Of a stretch of 64,000 bases of DNA, positions 17,464 through 25,847 are shown piece after piece. Source of the DNA: Oscillospiraceae bacterium (lineage in GTDB: Bacteria; Bacillota; Clostridia; Oscillospirales; CAG-272); the NCBI GenBank assembly GCA_015064415.1, contig SVSG01000007.1:1-64000 (forward strand), written 5' to 3'. The notes below the pieces were generated by a model that was not told where the DNA came from, did no database searches, and was given only the letters and a program-made list of their open reading frames with translations. Position numbers and translations under genes: made by a program. The stretch's first letter is position 1. Every line of letters starts with the position of its first letter.

Positions 17464-18855
17464 TTATTTTTTTGCGGCAAGCTCCGCCTCTTTTTGCGCT
17501 TTTTCAGCAGCTTCCTTTTGTGCTTGGTCTGCAAGGAACTTTTCGCGGTTGAAGCCCTCTGTGGTCTTCTCTTTGATGTCGCCCGAACGCGTCAGCGCCC
17601 ACTTGGTAAGGACAGGGCCGACAAGCTCCAGCACAAGGACCGAGAACAGCACGATGTTGCTTACAAGATCGCTTTCGGCGCCCGTGAAGGTGGTGTCCTG
17701 TGCCACGATGGAGGACATACCAAGCGCCACGCCCGCCTGGGGCAGCAGCGTGATACCAAGGTATTTCTGGATCTTATCGTCACAGCCGGTCAGCTTTGCG
17801 CTGCCCATCGTGCCGAAGTACTTGCCCGCAGCGCGGGAAAGGATGTAAACAACACCGATGACGATGACGGAAACACTAGCAAGAATATCCAGACGCAACT
17901 CCGCGCCGCTGAGCACGAAGAAGAGCACGAAGATGGGTGCCGTCCACTTGTCGGCACGCTCCATAATGTCGGCAGAGAAGTCACACAGATTGCAGAACAC
18001 GGTGCCAAGCATCATGCATACAAGCAAAGAGGAGAAGCCGATATGTACCTCACCGATGTGGAATTTAAGCATCGAGAGTGCCACGGTGAGCAGTACAAAG
18101 GTGATGGAAAGCGCCATACGCTTCGAGCCGGAGTGGAAGAAGCGCTCGCAAACCGTGAAGAGATAACCCATCACGAAACCGAGCAGCAGCGAGAGCACGA
18201 CCTCCAGAATGGGGTTGACAAGCACGGAAATAATGCTGATACCACCCTCACTGACAAGCGCCTTGGCTACGCCAAAGGAGATAGAGAACACCACAAGACC
18301 CACGGCGTCATCCAGTGCGACGATGGGGAGCAAAAGGTCGGTGAGCTTGCCCTTTGCCTTGTACTGGCGCACGACCATCAAGGTGGCGGCAGGAGCCGTG
18401 GCAGTAGCGATCGCACCGAGGATAATGGCGACGGGAATGGTCAGCACGTCGGGCATCGCGAAGTGAAGCGCGATCAGCGCGCCGTCCACAAGCACTGCGG
18501 CGGCAATCGCCTGCAGGATGCCGATGACGGTTGCCTGCTTGCCAATGTGCTTCAGCTCGGACAAACGGAACTCGTTGCCAATGGCAAAGGCGATGAAGCC
18601 GAGCGAGACGTTGGCAAGGATCTCAAAGGCGACGTTGGGCTCGCTCCCATCGATGCCGAAGTCGGCCGCCGAGAAGCCGATGTGATCGATCGGCAATCCC
18701 AGAGCGGAAAGATCGATGGCACCAAGCAGGAAGGGGCCCACGACAAGACCCGCCAGCAGATAGGCCGTGACGGCGGGGAGGTTGAAGAGCTTCGTGAGAC
18801 GCGTCATCAGAAGTCCTGCCAGCATGGCAATGGAAATGGTGATCAGAAATTGCAT
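17464..18855 (-). CDS. Cation:proton antiporter (CPA2/KefB-like)
   Basis: A 463-residue membrane protein with about 12-13 segments. Residues 1-60 (MQFLITISIAMLAGLLMTRL and on to the LLAGLVVGPFLLG segment) and the central ALDDAVGLVVFS motif (about 175-186) belong to the monovalent cation:proton antiporter 2 family, which exchanges sodium or potassium for protons. No TrkA-N or NAD-binding domain is attached; instead the tail (about 430-463) is a charged Ala/Lys/Glu helix. The ribosome site is modest (AGAGAGTG). Ninety-three bases separate its stop from the ABC gene start, with no terminator seen there, so read-through into the next gene is possible. Confidence 0.87.
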   Translation of the reverse strand: MQFLITISIAMLAGLLMTRLTKLFNLPAVTAYLLAGLVVGPFLLGAIDLSALGLPIDHIGFSAADFGIDGSEPNVAFEILANVSLGFIAFAIGNEFRLSELKHIGKQATVIGILQAIAAAVLVDGALIALHFAMPDVLTIPVAIILGAIATATAPAATLMVVRQYKAKGKLTDLLLPIVALDDAVGLVVFSISFGVAKALVSEGGISIISVLVNPILEVVLSLLLGFVMGYLFTVCERFFHSGSKRMALSITFVLLTVALSMLKFHIGEVHIGFSSLLVCMMLGTVFCNLCDFSADIMERADKWTAPIFVLFFVLSGAELRLDILASVSVIVIGVVYILSRAAGKYFGTMGSAKLTGCDDKIQKYLGITLLPQAGVALGMSSIVAQDTTFTGAESDLVSNIVLFSVLVLELVGPVLTKWALTRSGDIKEKTTEGFNREKFLADQAQKEAAEKAQKEAELAAKK

Positions 18856-18978
18856 GATAAGTCACTCTCTTTTCTATAAGTATATATTATAATAGAACAT
18901 ACTTTTTTATTATACTCCCGCGCGCGCGCCTTGTCAATAGCGTTACAAAAAAGTAACAAAGTAAAGAGCACAACAAAA

Positions 18979-19011
18979 AAAGGAGCTGTCGCCCACGGGC
19001 GACAGCTCCTT
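18979..19011 (-). terminator. Terminator of the purine permease gene
   Basis: AAGGAGCTGTCGCC/GGCGACAGCTCCTT stem with CACG loop and a minus-strand T-run, 15 bp after the stop codon. Confidence 0.92.
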
Positions 19012-19025
19012 GGAGATTTTTTGAA

Positions 19026-20522
19026 TTAAACGACGGGAACGAAGAAGTAAACAAGGAAGAGTGCGGTGACCACAAGAGCCACGATGGAAACGTTCCACTG
19101 GGGCTTTTCGGGAGCTTCCTCACCCTCGCCCTTTTTGGAGAGTGCGTACTTGATCCAGTCAGCACCGTAAGCGATAGCGGACATCACGGTGAAGGAAACC
19201 ATACCGATACCGATGCCCTTGGTGATGGAGTAGGAAAGCACCATGACCACAATGGTAAGGAAGGCGGTGGTGGCGTTGATCGCATTGCCGAAGTCCACGT
19301 TCTTGACGTTGTTCTTCATCATCAGCACGCCCACGTAAATAAGGGCTGCGGCGGTAGCGGCAGAGGGAATCATGGCAAACACGGGCATAGCGAAGATGGC
19401 AAGCAGGAACATGCAAGCGGTGGTGAAGGCGGTAAGACCGGTACGGCCGCCTGCGGAAACGCCGGCACCCGACTCCACAAAGGTGGTAACGGTGGAGGTG
19501 CCGAGCATAGCGCCTGCACAGGTCGCCACCGAGTCGGCGATCATGATCTTGCCGTAGTTGTGGGGCTTATCGTTCTCATCGGAGAGCACGCGGTTGCCGC
19601 TGCAGCATCCCACGATGGTGCCCATCGTATCAAACATATCGATCATGCACATGGTGATGATCAGCATAATGACGGTGAAGATAGAGCCGGCAGGGAAACC
19701 GTCGGAGAAGACGGAGGTGAAGGAAGCGAATACACTGTCGTCACCCATGCTGAAGAAGTTGGAGAAGTTCTCCCAGAACTTCCAGGAAACGCCCTCGGAG
19801 CCGGTGATGATCTTGACGTTGGTCACGCCGAAGGGGATGCCGACGATGGTGGCACCGATGATGCCGAGAATGACGGAGCCCTTGACGTTGAGCTTATCGA
19901 GAATGGCAATCAGGAACAGGCCGATCAGCGCCACAAGCGCAGGCTTGCAGGTGTCCCAGTTGGTGAAGTCGGCAAGAGCGACCTGGGTGTACTGGTTGGC
20001 CACGATCACGCCGGCATTCTGGAAGCCGATGTAAGCAATGAACAGACCGATACCCACGGAGATGGCGGTACGAACGGGCAGGGGCATGCCGTCAAATACC
20101 AGCTCGCGGAAGGTCTTGCCCTTGATGGAGATCACGGACAAAAGCAGGAAGATCACGCCGGAGATCAGCACCATCATGAAGGCCTGACCAAGCGAGAAGC
20201 TGAAGCCGTAGGCATAGAAGCCGATGCCGCCGCCGATGATGCTGCCGACAAGGGAGTTCAGACCCATGCCGGAGGCCTGTGCCAGGGGCATCTTGGCCAG
20301 GAACGCCATCAGAAGCGTGCCGATGATCGCGCCGAACGCCGTAGCGATGAACAGCGAGGACCATCTGGGGTCTGCCGTGCCTGCGTACAGAATTTGGTTG
20401 GGGTTGACCGTCAGGATGTAAGCCATCGCAAGGAAGGTAACGATACCCGCGATGATCTCAGTCTTGACGCTTGTCTGCTTCTCTACGGGATCAAAGCCCA
20501 GAAGCTGTGCGAATTTCTTCAT
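19026..20522 (-). CDS. NCS2/AzgA-type purine permease
   Basis: A 498-residue permease with about 12-14 membrane segments. It opens MKKFAQLLGF, followed by T-E-I-I-A-G-I-V-T-F-L-A-M-A-Y, and contains SGMGLNSLVG, GTSTVTTFVESGAG and GGRTGLTA, all characteristic of the AzgA branch that takes up adenine, guanine or hypoxanthine with protons. The ATG is set by AGGAGG five to six bases before it; the longer frame starts in the leader. It has a strong promoter but no purine riboswitch could be recognised in the roughly 70-nt leader. Monocistronic. Confidence 0.9.
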   Translation of the reverse strand: MKKFAQLLGFDPVEKQTSVKTEIIAGIVTFLAMAYILTVNPNQILYAGTADPRWSSLFIATAFGAIIGTLLMAFLAKMPLAQASGMGLNSLVGSIIGGGIGFYAYGFSFSLGQAFMMVLISGVIFLLLSVISIKGKTFRELVFDGMPLPVRTAISVGIGLFIAYIGFQNAGVIVANQYTQVALADFTNWDTCKPALVALIGLFLIAILDKLNVKGSVILGIIGATIVGIPFGVTNVKIITGSEGVSWKFWENFSNFFSMGDDSVFASFTSVFSDGFPAGSIFTVIMLIITMCMIDMFDTMGTIVGCCSGNRVLSDENDKPHNYGKIMIADSVATCAGAMLGTSTVTTFVESGAGVSAGGRTGLTAFTTACMFLLAIFAMPVFAMIPSAATAAALIYVGVLMMKNNVKNVDFGNAINATTAFLTIVVMVLSYSITKGIGIGMVSFTVMSAIAYGADWIKYALSKKGEGEEAPEKPQWNVSIVALVVTALFLVYFFVPVV

Positions 20523-20595
20523 GAAATCCTCCTTTTTTTGATGCTTTTCAGCATATTTTGACGGTGCGACGAATGCCGCCTCACCATTCTTCATC

Positions 20596-20624
20596 ATTAT
20601 ATCACAAATTTTTCACTATTTCAA
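20596..20624 (-). promoter_or_regulatory. Promoter of the purine permease gene
   Basis: Minus strand TTGAAA (20624-20619) and TATAAT (20601-20596) with a 17-bp spacer; the start codon is 73 bp downstream. Confidence 0.85.
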
Positions 20625-20639
20625 CATAGATTGCAAAAA

Positions 20640-21306
20640 ACTTTGTTTTTTAGCGTGTTTTTTGCGCGTCGATCAGGCGCGGCGGCACTAAGGCACGCGC
20701 TTTCGCGAAGCAGAAGCGACGTGCTCGCATCGCGCTTCGCGCGGGCGAGGACAACCGCCCTACGGGTTTGTGCATACCCGCATTACGCATCGCGGATGCG
20801 GGCCATTCGTGAATGGCCCCTACGGATTTGTGCGTAGACGGTTATGTATCGCGGATTGCGACGGGTTTGTGCGCTGATTTTCCGCTGAAGCGCGTGGCTA
20901 TATTTGGCTCCCTTGTGCAAAGGGAGCTCCCGCGTAAGCGGGTGAGGGATTGTCGGCGCTTTACAATCCCTCCGCCTCCCCCGCCACGCCTGCGGCGAGC
21001 CGAGCTCGGCACCTCCCTTTACACAAGGGAGGCGTTTTGTAAGTGCGAACAATGCAGCATTACCGTTCTATGGGTTGTGCGTAGAAGGTTGTGCGTCGGG
21101 GATGGCGGGCCATTCGTGAATGGCCCCTACGGTTTGTGCGATTTCCCGCCAAACGGTGCGGCTTCCCGCGAACCGGTAGGGGCTGGCGCCTCGACAGCCC
21201 GTTTGTGTGTCAGGGATGGCATCCTCACCCGTCTCGCTTCGCGAGCTAGGTCGCCCCTACGGGTTTGTGCATTTACCCGCCAAACGGTATGAGTTTTTCA
21301 AGTAAA
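20640..21306. repeat. Intergenic repeat mosaic and MITE-like element, copy 2
   Basis: No gene seen. Pieces in order: about 20696-20776 matches 13672-13750; GGGCCATTCGTGAATGGCCC at 20800-20819 and again at 21107-21126; then the second copy (20871-21052) of the ~181-bp unit found at 6133-6313. Its core (20908-21031) is bounded by CTCCCTTGTGCAAAGGGAG and CTCCCTTTACACAAGGGAG, which are inverted copies of each other with one mismatch. Most joints carry CCCTACGG followed by GTTTGTGC. The two core copies differ at only a few positions, so they are recent or under constraint. Confidence 0.8.
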
Positions 21307-21360
21307 AAAGGATGCACCATGAGATGCACCCCTGTTTGTGTAAGGATTTTGGAAGGGGTG

Positions 21361-21391
21361 CGGGGGAACTTTTTCTAAAAAAGTTCCCCCG
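21361..21391 (-). terminator. Terminator of the kinase-murQ operon (recurrent type)
   Basis: CGGGGGAACTTTTT/AAAAAGTTCCCCCG stem followed on the minus strand by the CCCCTTCCAAAATCC linker, 17 bp beyond the murQ stop. Confidence 0.82.
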
Positions 21392-21407
21392 CATATCTCC
21401 TTCCCCC

Positions 21408-22211
21408 TTATTTCTCCACAGCGCGGCGGATGTTCCAATCGTTGGCTTCCAGCGCCGCGATGGCGGTCTGCTCGTCGCAGTCAAGAATGGCGCTGGTGAT
21501 ACGGATCACGCGCCCGCGCAACTTGATGTTGGAGGGCTTTAAGTTGATCATCATATTCTCGTACACCTTGCCCGTCTGGGTCATGGCGCAGGTGGTCAGC
21601 ATGTTCATCACCATCTTGTGCGCGGTGCCTGCCTTGAGGCGCGTGGAGCCGGTGATGACCTCCGCACCCGTGTCGGTGATGATGGTCACGTCGGCGCATT
21701 TTTCGATGGGTGTGTCAAAATTCGAGGTCAACGCTACCGTCTTTGCGCCACGCGCGCGGGCCTCGTTGAGGGCCCCCACCACGTAGGCGGCACCGCCCGC
21801 GACAGAGACGCCCACCAGCACGTCACCCGCGCCGATGCCCGCGTTTTGCACGTCGGCCATGCCCTTTTCCTCCTTGTCCTCCTCACCCTCGCCGGCGGTG
21901 AACATGCGTTCCTTGCCGCCCGCAATGATACCCTGTACCATGTCGGGGGAAACGCCGAAGGTGGGGGGACACTCGGCGGCATCCAGTACACCAAGGCGAC
22001 CCGAGGTGCCCGCACCGATAAAGAACAGACGGTGCCCGTTTTGGAAGGCCTCGGCCACCAGATCCACGGCCTTGGCGATCTCGGGCGCGGCTTTCTCTAC
22101 GGCAAGCACGGCGTTCCGGTTTTCGCGGCACATCGCCGCCACTTGCTCGGCAGAGCTCATTTTGTCAAAATGCATCGTATAGGGGTTTCTCATTTCTGTT
22201 TTCAGCATCAT
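21408..22211 (-). CDS. murQ: N-acetylmuramic acid 6-phosphate etherase
   Basis: Cleaves the D-lactyl ether of MurNAc-6-phosphate to give GlcNAc-6-phosphate during cell-wall recycling. The 267-residue protein contains the SIS-fold signature FFIGAGTSGRLGVLDAAECP (about 60-79) and the Glu-containing TAGEGEEDKEEKG loop of the active site, then SNFDTPIEKCADV near 163. It ends with a UBA-like helix (ALEANDWNIRRA). It is about 30 residues shorter than E. coli MurQ, mainly at the N-terminus. Two adjacent ATGs (22211 and 22208) share a GGAGT site; the second has better spacing. The kinase gene stops 2 bp upstream, so the pair is an operon. Confidence 0.93.
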   Translation of the reverse strand: MMLKTEMRNPYTMHFDKMSSAEQVAAMCRENRNAVLAVEKAAPEIAKAVDLVAEAFQNGHRLFFIGAGTSGRLGVLDAAECPPTFGVSPDMVQGIIAGGKERMFTAGEGEEDKEEKGMADVQNAGIGAGDVLVGVSVAGGAAYVVGALNEARARGAKTVALTSNFDTPIEKCADVTIITDTGAEVITGSTRLKAGTAHKMVMNMLTTCAMTQTGKVYENMMINLKPSNIKLRGRVIRITSAILDCDEQTAIAALEANDWNIRRAVEK

Positions 22212-22213
22212 TT

Positions 22214-23362
22214 TTACTCCTTTGTGATCTCAGCGTAAGTGCTTTCAAAATTTTTCTCGAAGGTCTGCGCCGGCTCGCCCAGCATCCGCGCGGCATAGTG
22301 GCACGCGCCGAAGATGGGGGGCAGGGTGGGGATAATAAACTCGTACCCGCTCCCCTGTAAAAGCTCCATTACAATGTCGCGGTCGCGCGTAAGCCCGCCT
22401 GCCAGAATGACGCGGTTGCCCGTGTCGTAGAGGGTGGTGGCGCTGTCCAGCGTTTGCATAAGGATGTCGGCGCGGATCCGCAGAATGCGCCGTGCGATCC
22501 CGTCCCCTTTGCGATAGGCATCAAACACGGTCTTTGCAAGGGCGGCGATCTTTTCCATCGGGAGCGCGTACAGCTTGGTAATGTTGTCGAAGATGCCGCC
22601 GCCAAGCTCCGCTTGCAGCATGGGGAGAAGGGTGGTGGGCGGTCCCAGGCGATCCTCGGCGGCAAGTGCCTCCATAATGCCGTCTCTTGCAATGGCGAAG
22701 CCGCTGAAGCCGTCGTCAAACAGGTATCCCCAGCCGCCAAAGCGCACAAATTCGGTCGGCGTTTTGGCAAAAACCGAGGAGCCCGTGCCCATGATGGCCA
22801 TCACGCACCGCTCGAAATACGGCGTGCTGTAAATGACGTTGTAGGCGTCGTTTCGCACCTCGATGCGCACGCCGGGATAGGCCTTTTTGAGGAAGGAGAG
22901 CACCGCGCGGCGGTTGCTTTCCACCCCGCAGCCGGCAATGCCCGCAAAGATGGCGGAAATGCCGTTTTCTCGTACCGTCAGGGCATCAATTCCTTGTTTC
23001 AGGGTGGTTTTGGCGGCCTCTATGCCGTAGACGTTGGGGTTGGTGCCGCTCAGCTTTTCGCGCGCCAGCACGTGTCCGTTCTCGTCGAAAAGGACGAACT
23101 CGGTCTTCGTGCCACCGCCGTCAATGCCGATCATCAGCTTGCCCTTGTCGGGGCTTTGGGCGCCAAGCAGCCGATCTACCGAGACGCCCAGTGCCTCGGC
23201 CAGCAGACAGAGGTTGGAGACGTCGGGCGAGGAGAGCCCGTTTTCCCATTTGGAAATGTTTTGCGGGGTCAGATACAGCTTTTGTGCCAGCTCCGATTGT
23301 GTCAGACCCAACGCCTTTCTGAAATGGCGGATGTTTTCGCCTAAGCGATCGGGGGTGTGCAT
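22214..23362 (-). CDS. XRE-type HTH fused to a BadF/BcrA-type amino-sugar kinase
   Basis: A 382-residue two-domain protein. Residues 8-63 are an XRE/Cro helix-turn-helix (RKALGLTQSELAQKLYLTPQ, then the WENG turn and AEALGVSVDRLLG). Residues 76-382 are an ASKHA sugar kinase: MIGIDGGGTKTEFVLFD gives the phosphate-1 site (81-87), MGTGSSVFA the second phosphate site and LAGGLTRD the adenosine site. In Clostridium acetobutylicum a kinase of this family, MurK, phosphorylates MurNAc and GlcNAc and is encoded with murQ, so the same reaction is expected here. The HTH fused to it is the unusual part: the enzyme could repress its own operon and release DNA on binding sugar or ATP. GGAGGG sets the ATG. 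Confidence 0.85.
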   Translation of the reverse strand: MHTPDRLGENIRHFRKALGLTQSELAQKLYLTPQNISKWENGLSSPDVSNLCLLAEALGVSVDRLLGAQSPDKGKLMIGIDGGGTKTEFVLFDENGHVLAREKLSGTNPNVYGIEAAKTTLKQGIDALTVRENGISAIFAGIAGCGVESNRRAVLSFLKKAYPGVRIEVRNDAYNVIYSTPYFERCVMAIMGTGSSVFAKTPTEFVRFGGWGYLFDDGFSGFAIARDGIMEALAAEDRLGPPTTLLPMLQAELGGGIFDNITKLYALPMEKIAALAKTVFDAYRKGDGIARRILRIRADILMQTLDSATTLYDTGNRVILAGGLTRDRDIVMELLQGSGYEFIIPTLPPIFGACHYAARMLGEPAQTFEKNFESTYAEITKE

Positions 23363-23392
23363 GCGATCCCTCCTTTGCACGTTGTCACCTTT

Positions 23393-23467
23393 ATTATATC
23401 GCACCTTGGTGGAATTTTCAAGTGCATGTTCGGATATTTGCACAAAAATACAACCTCTGGTTGAATT
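23393..23467 (-). promoter_or_regulatory. Promoter and candidate operators of the kinase-murQ operon
   Basis: Minus strand TTGAAA (23421-23416) and TATAAT (23398-23393) with a 17-bp spacer. Inside the spacer lies the short palindrome CACCTTGGTG (23403-23412). About 30 bp upstream of the -35 lies a longer one, AATACAACC-TCT-GGTTGAATT (23447-23467, one mismatch). Either could be bound by the HTH of the kinase encoded just downstream. Confidence 0.6.
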
Positions 23468-23476
23468 TTGCAAAAA

Positions 23477-23508
23477 AGAAACGGGATGCCGCGCGGCATC
23501 CCGTTTCT
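23477..23508 (-). terminator. Terminator of the DUF1508 gene
   Basis: AGAAACGGGATGCC/GGCATCCCGTTTCT stem with a GCGC loop; a T-run follows on the minus strand. Confidence 0.92.
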
Positions 23509-23516
23509 GATCCATA

Positions 23517-24239
23517 TCAATCATCCATATCCTTGCTGATCTCGATGCGGCCCTCGCAGTTGGTGATCACGCTTTGAATGCCGTTTTTGCAGCTGGACTT
23601 TTGCGTGTAGCCCTGCGTGCAGGCAAGCAGCTGTTGACCGTTCGAGGCGAACAGACGGAAGCGGTACTTGCCGCCCTTGTCCATGTAAAGCTCAAACTTG
23701 GGGAACTTCAGCGTGGTGGTGTTGACCAGCGTCTGATCCTCCACGGGTACGCTCTTGGCGATCTTGGCAACGCTTTCCACGGCGCTGCGGCAGGTGGCGG
23801 CGGTGGCGTAGGTCTGTGCGCCCTTGGCGATGACCTCCTTGTTGCCGGCAACCACTACGTAAACGAAACGTCCGTCCTTGGTGGGCTTGACGACCATGTA
23901 ACCCTTGATGGCGGCAATACGGTCCTTTTCCGCTTGCTCGGCGGCCAGGCGCTCCTGCTCGATACGCTCCTGCTCGGCCTTGTTGGCGGCTCTGGTCGCG
24001 GCGGCCTTTTTGGCGGCATCCGAGCGCTTTTGCGCGGCGGCCTGCTCCTCAGCGGCCTTGGCGGCTTCTTCCTGCTTTTTGCGTTCTTCCTCGGCGGCCT
24101 TTTCAGCGGCCAGCTTCTTGGCGGCGGCCAGCGCAGCGGCCTTGCGCTCAGCTTCGGCCTTCTCAGCGGCGGCCTTTTCGGTGGCAGCGCGTTCCTCGGC
24201 CTCTACTTGTGCTTTTTTCTTTTTTCCGGAAAATAACAT
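23517..24239 (-). CDS. Charged coiled-coil protein with C-terminal DUF1508 (YegP-like) repeats
   Basis: A 240-residue cytoplasmic protein in two parts. Residues about 5-110 are a continuous Ala/Lys/Glu/Arg helix of TolA-like composition, without Pro or Gly. The C-terminal part holds a clear DUF1508 unit (GGKYRFRLFASNGQQLLACT, then GYTQKSSCKNGIQSV) and a more divergent one before it (DGRFVYVVVAGNKEVIAKGA, then TYATAATCRSAVESV). DUF1508 domains form small beta-sandwich pairs of unproven function; YegP is a stress-related example. The helical arm fused to them is uncommon. Strong GGGAGGA ribosome site; a small ATGATA-C-TATCAT palindrome (24264-24276) lies in front of the gene. It has its own terminator. 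Confidence 0.75.
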   Translation of the reverse strand: MLFSGKKKKAQVEAEERAATEKAAAEKAEAERKAAALAAAKKLAAEKAAEEERKKQEEAAKAAEEQAAAQKRSDAAKKAAATRAANKAEQERIEQERLAAEQAEKDRIAAIKGYMVVKPTKDGRFVYVVVAGNKEVIAKGAQTYATAATCRSAVESVAKIAKSVPVEDQTLVNTTTLKFPKFELYMDKGGKYRFRLFASNGQQLLACTQGYTQKSSCKNGIQSVITNCEGRIEISKDMDD

Positions 24240-24340
24240 AGGTGGAGTCCTCCCTTTTCATATATGATACTATCATTTTATCACGAAATCGGGGCAAACG
24301 CAACACTTTTTCGACATTTTTTTATACAAAAGGTAAAAAA

Positions 24341-24364
24341 GTCCCACACCCGCGGGTGTGGGAC
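24341..24364 (-). terminator. Terminator of the NSS transporter gene
   Basis: A 24-bp perfect palindrome, GTCCCACACCCG and its complement, with a minus-strand T-run, nine bases after the stop codon. Confidence 0.92.
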
Positions 24365-24373
24365 GAGGTGAGA

Positions 24374-25753
24374 TCAGATCTTGACAATGCCAAAGGCGTC
24401 CAGCACGGAGGAAATCAGGATCGCCAACAGAAAAACGGGGGCCACGTAGCGGATGGTGACGGTAAACAGGCGCCGCCAGCCGAACTTGCCGGAGCACTCG
24501 ATCTCCTCCACCACGGTGGAGGGCTTGATCACGAAGCCCACGAACACGCAGGTGATCAGCGCAAGGAGCGGCATCATGATGCTGTTGGAAATAAAGTCAA
24601 ACAGATCCAGTATCTGCATGCCAAGCACCTTGAAGGAGCTCCACGCGCTGTAACCGAGCGAGGAGGGAAGCCCCAACAAAAGGCAGACGCCAAGCACGGC
24701 AAGGCAGCAGAGCTTGCGATCCCACTTGAATTTGTCCATCAGGGTAGAAACAACCGTTTCCATGAGGGAGATCGAGGAGGTCAGCGCCGCCAGAAGGACG
24801 GTCACGAAAAAGACGAAGCCGATGACACCGCCGCCCGGCATGCGTTCAAAGACCTGCGGCAGTACCCCGAACATCAAGGACGGCCCCTTGCCGAGCGCGG
24901 CGGGATCGCCGCCGCTGAAGGCATAGCAGGCGGGAACGATCAGAAGCCCCGCTAAGATCGCCACGCCCGTGTCGAAAATTTCGATCTGGTGCACCGATCT
25001 TTCAATACTGATCTCCTTTTTCATATAGGAGCCGTAGGTGATCATGATGCCCATGGCCAGCGACATCGAGTAAAAAAGCTGTCCCATGGCGGCGACCACG
25101 GTCATGACGGAAAACTTGGAAAAGTCGGGCTTGAGGTAGTATGCGACGCCCGCGCCCGCCCCGTCGGTGGTGGCAAGCATGTAGATCACGATGAAGATCA
25201 TCAGCATGATCAGCACCGGCATCATGAATTTGCTGACCTTTTCCACACCCTTTTGCACGCCAAAGAGCACCACAAGGGCAGTGAGGGCGACAAACAAAAG
25301 GAACCACAGGACCGGCTCAAACGGCTGTGAAATAAAGCCGCCGAAGTAGGTTTCCTTCGCCATTTCGCCGCCCTCGCCCAAAAGAAACCCAAAGGCGTAT
25401 TTGGTGACCCAGCCGCCGATGACCGAGTAATAGGGCAGGATGATGGCGGGGATGGCGGCGGCCAGATACCCAAGGAAGGCGAAACGGTGATCAAGAGACT
25501 TGAAGGCGGAGACGGGGCTTTTGCCCGTTTTGCGCCCGATGGCGATCTCCGCGATCATCAAAGAAAAGCCGAAGGTGAGGGAAAGCAGGATATAGACAAG
25601 CAGGAAAATGCCGCCGCCGTACTTGGCGGCAAGATAGGGGAAGCGCCAGATGTTGCCCAGCCCCACAGCGGAGCCCGCCGCGGCAAGGACAAAGCCGATC
25701 TTACCCGTAAAGGAGCCGCGCTTGGTGGCGGCATGCGGCGTTGTTTCGTTCAT
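24374..25753 (-). CDS. Sodium-dependent NSS-family transporter
   Basis: A 459-residue neurotransmitter:sodium symporter homologue with about 12 membrane segments (LeuT fold). GSAVGLGNIWRFPYLAAKYG near residue 27 is the family signature of the first helix, where the unwound part binds sodium and an amino acid. Bacterial members usually import amino acids such as tryptophan, tyrosine or leucine; substrate is not predictable here. GAGAGG sets the ATG over a 32-codon-longer frame. It has its own promoter and terminator. Confidence 0.9.
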   Translation of the reverse strand: MNETTPHAATKRGSFTGKIGFVLAAAGSAVGLGNIWRFPYLAAKYGGGIFLLVYILLSLTFGFSLMIAEIAIGRKTGKSPVSAFKSLDHRFAFLGYLAAAIPAIILPYYSVIGGWVTKYAFGFLLGEGGEMAKETYFGGFISQPFEPVLWFLLFVALTALVVLFGVQKGVEKVSKFMMPVLIMLMIFIVIYMLATTDGAGAGVAYYLKPDFSKFSVMTVVAAMGQLFYSMSLAMGIMITYGSYMKKEISIERSVHQIEIFDTGVAILAGLLIVPACYAFSGGDPAALGKGPSLMFGVLPQVFERMPGGGVIGFVFFVTVLLAALTSSISLMETVVSTLMDKFKWDRKLCCLAVLGVCLLLGLPSSLGYSAWSSFKVLGMQILDLFDFISNSIMMPLLALITCVFVGFVIKPSTVVEEIECSGKFGWRRLFTVTIRYVAPVFLLAILISSVLDAFGIVKI

Positions 25754-25786
25754 ATAAACCTCTCTTTGAATTTCACATAATATATT

Positions 25787-25815
25787 ATTATACCACAAAG
25801 GCGTACACTTTGCAA
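25787..25815 (-). promoter_or_regulatory. Promoter of the NSS transporter gene
   Basis: Minus strand TTGCAA (25815-25810) and TATAAT (25792-25787) with a 17-bp spacer. Confidence 0.8.
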
Positions 25816-25820
25816 CAGAA

Positions 25821-25847
25821 AAACGCCCTCCTGCGGGAGAGCGTTTC
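25821..25847 (-). terminator. Terminator of the Toprim gene
   Basis: AAACGC...GCGTTT outer stem with an inner CTCC/GGAG stem; it overlaps the stop codon of the gene, with T's on the minus strand from TTTCTGTTGC. It sits just upstream of the NSS promoter. Confidence 0.75.

Noticed and set aside
20523..20640. Possible purine riboswitch before the AzgA-type permease
   Set aside because: The leader is only about 70 nt, lacks the conserved P1/J regions of purine aptamers, and shows no terminator.
21307..21330. Terminator-type GGATGC hairpin before the murQ end, as at 56231
   Set aside because: Here GATGCACC occurs twice in direct, not inverted, orientation, so no stem forms; only the GGGGGAAC stem at 21361-21391 is kept as terminator.
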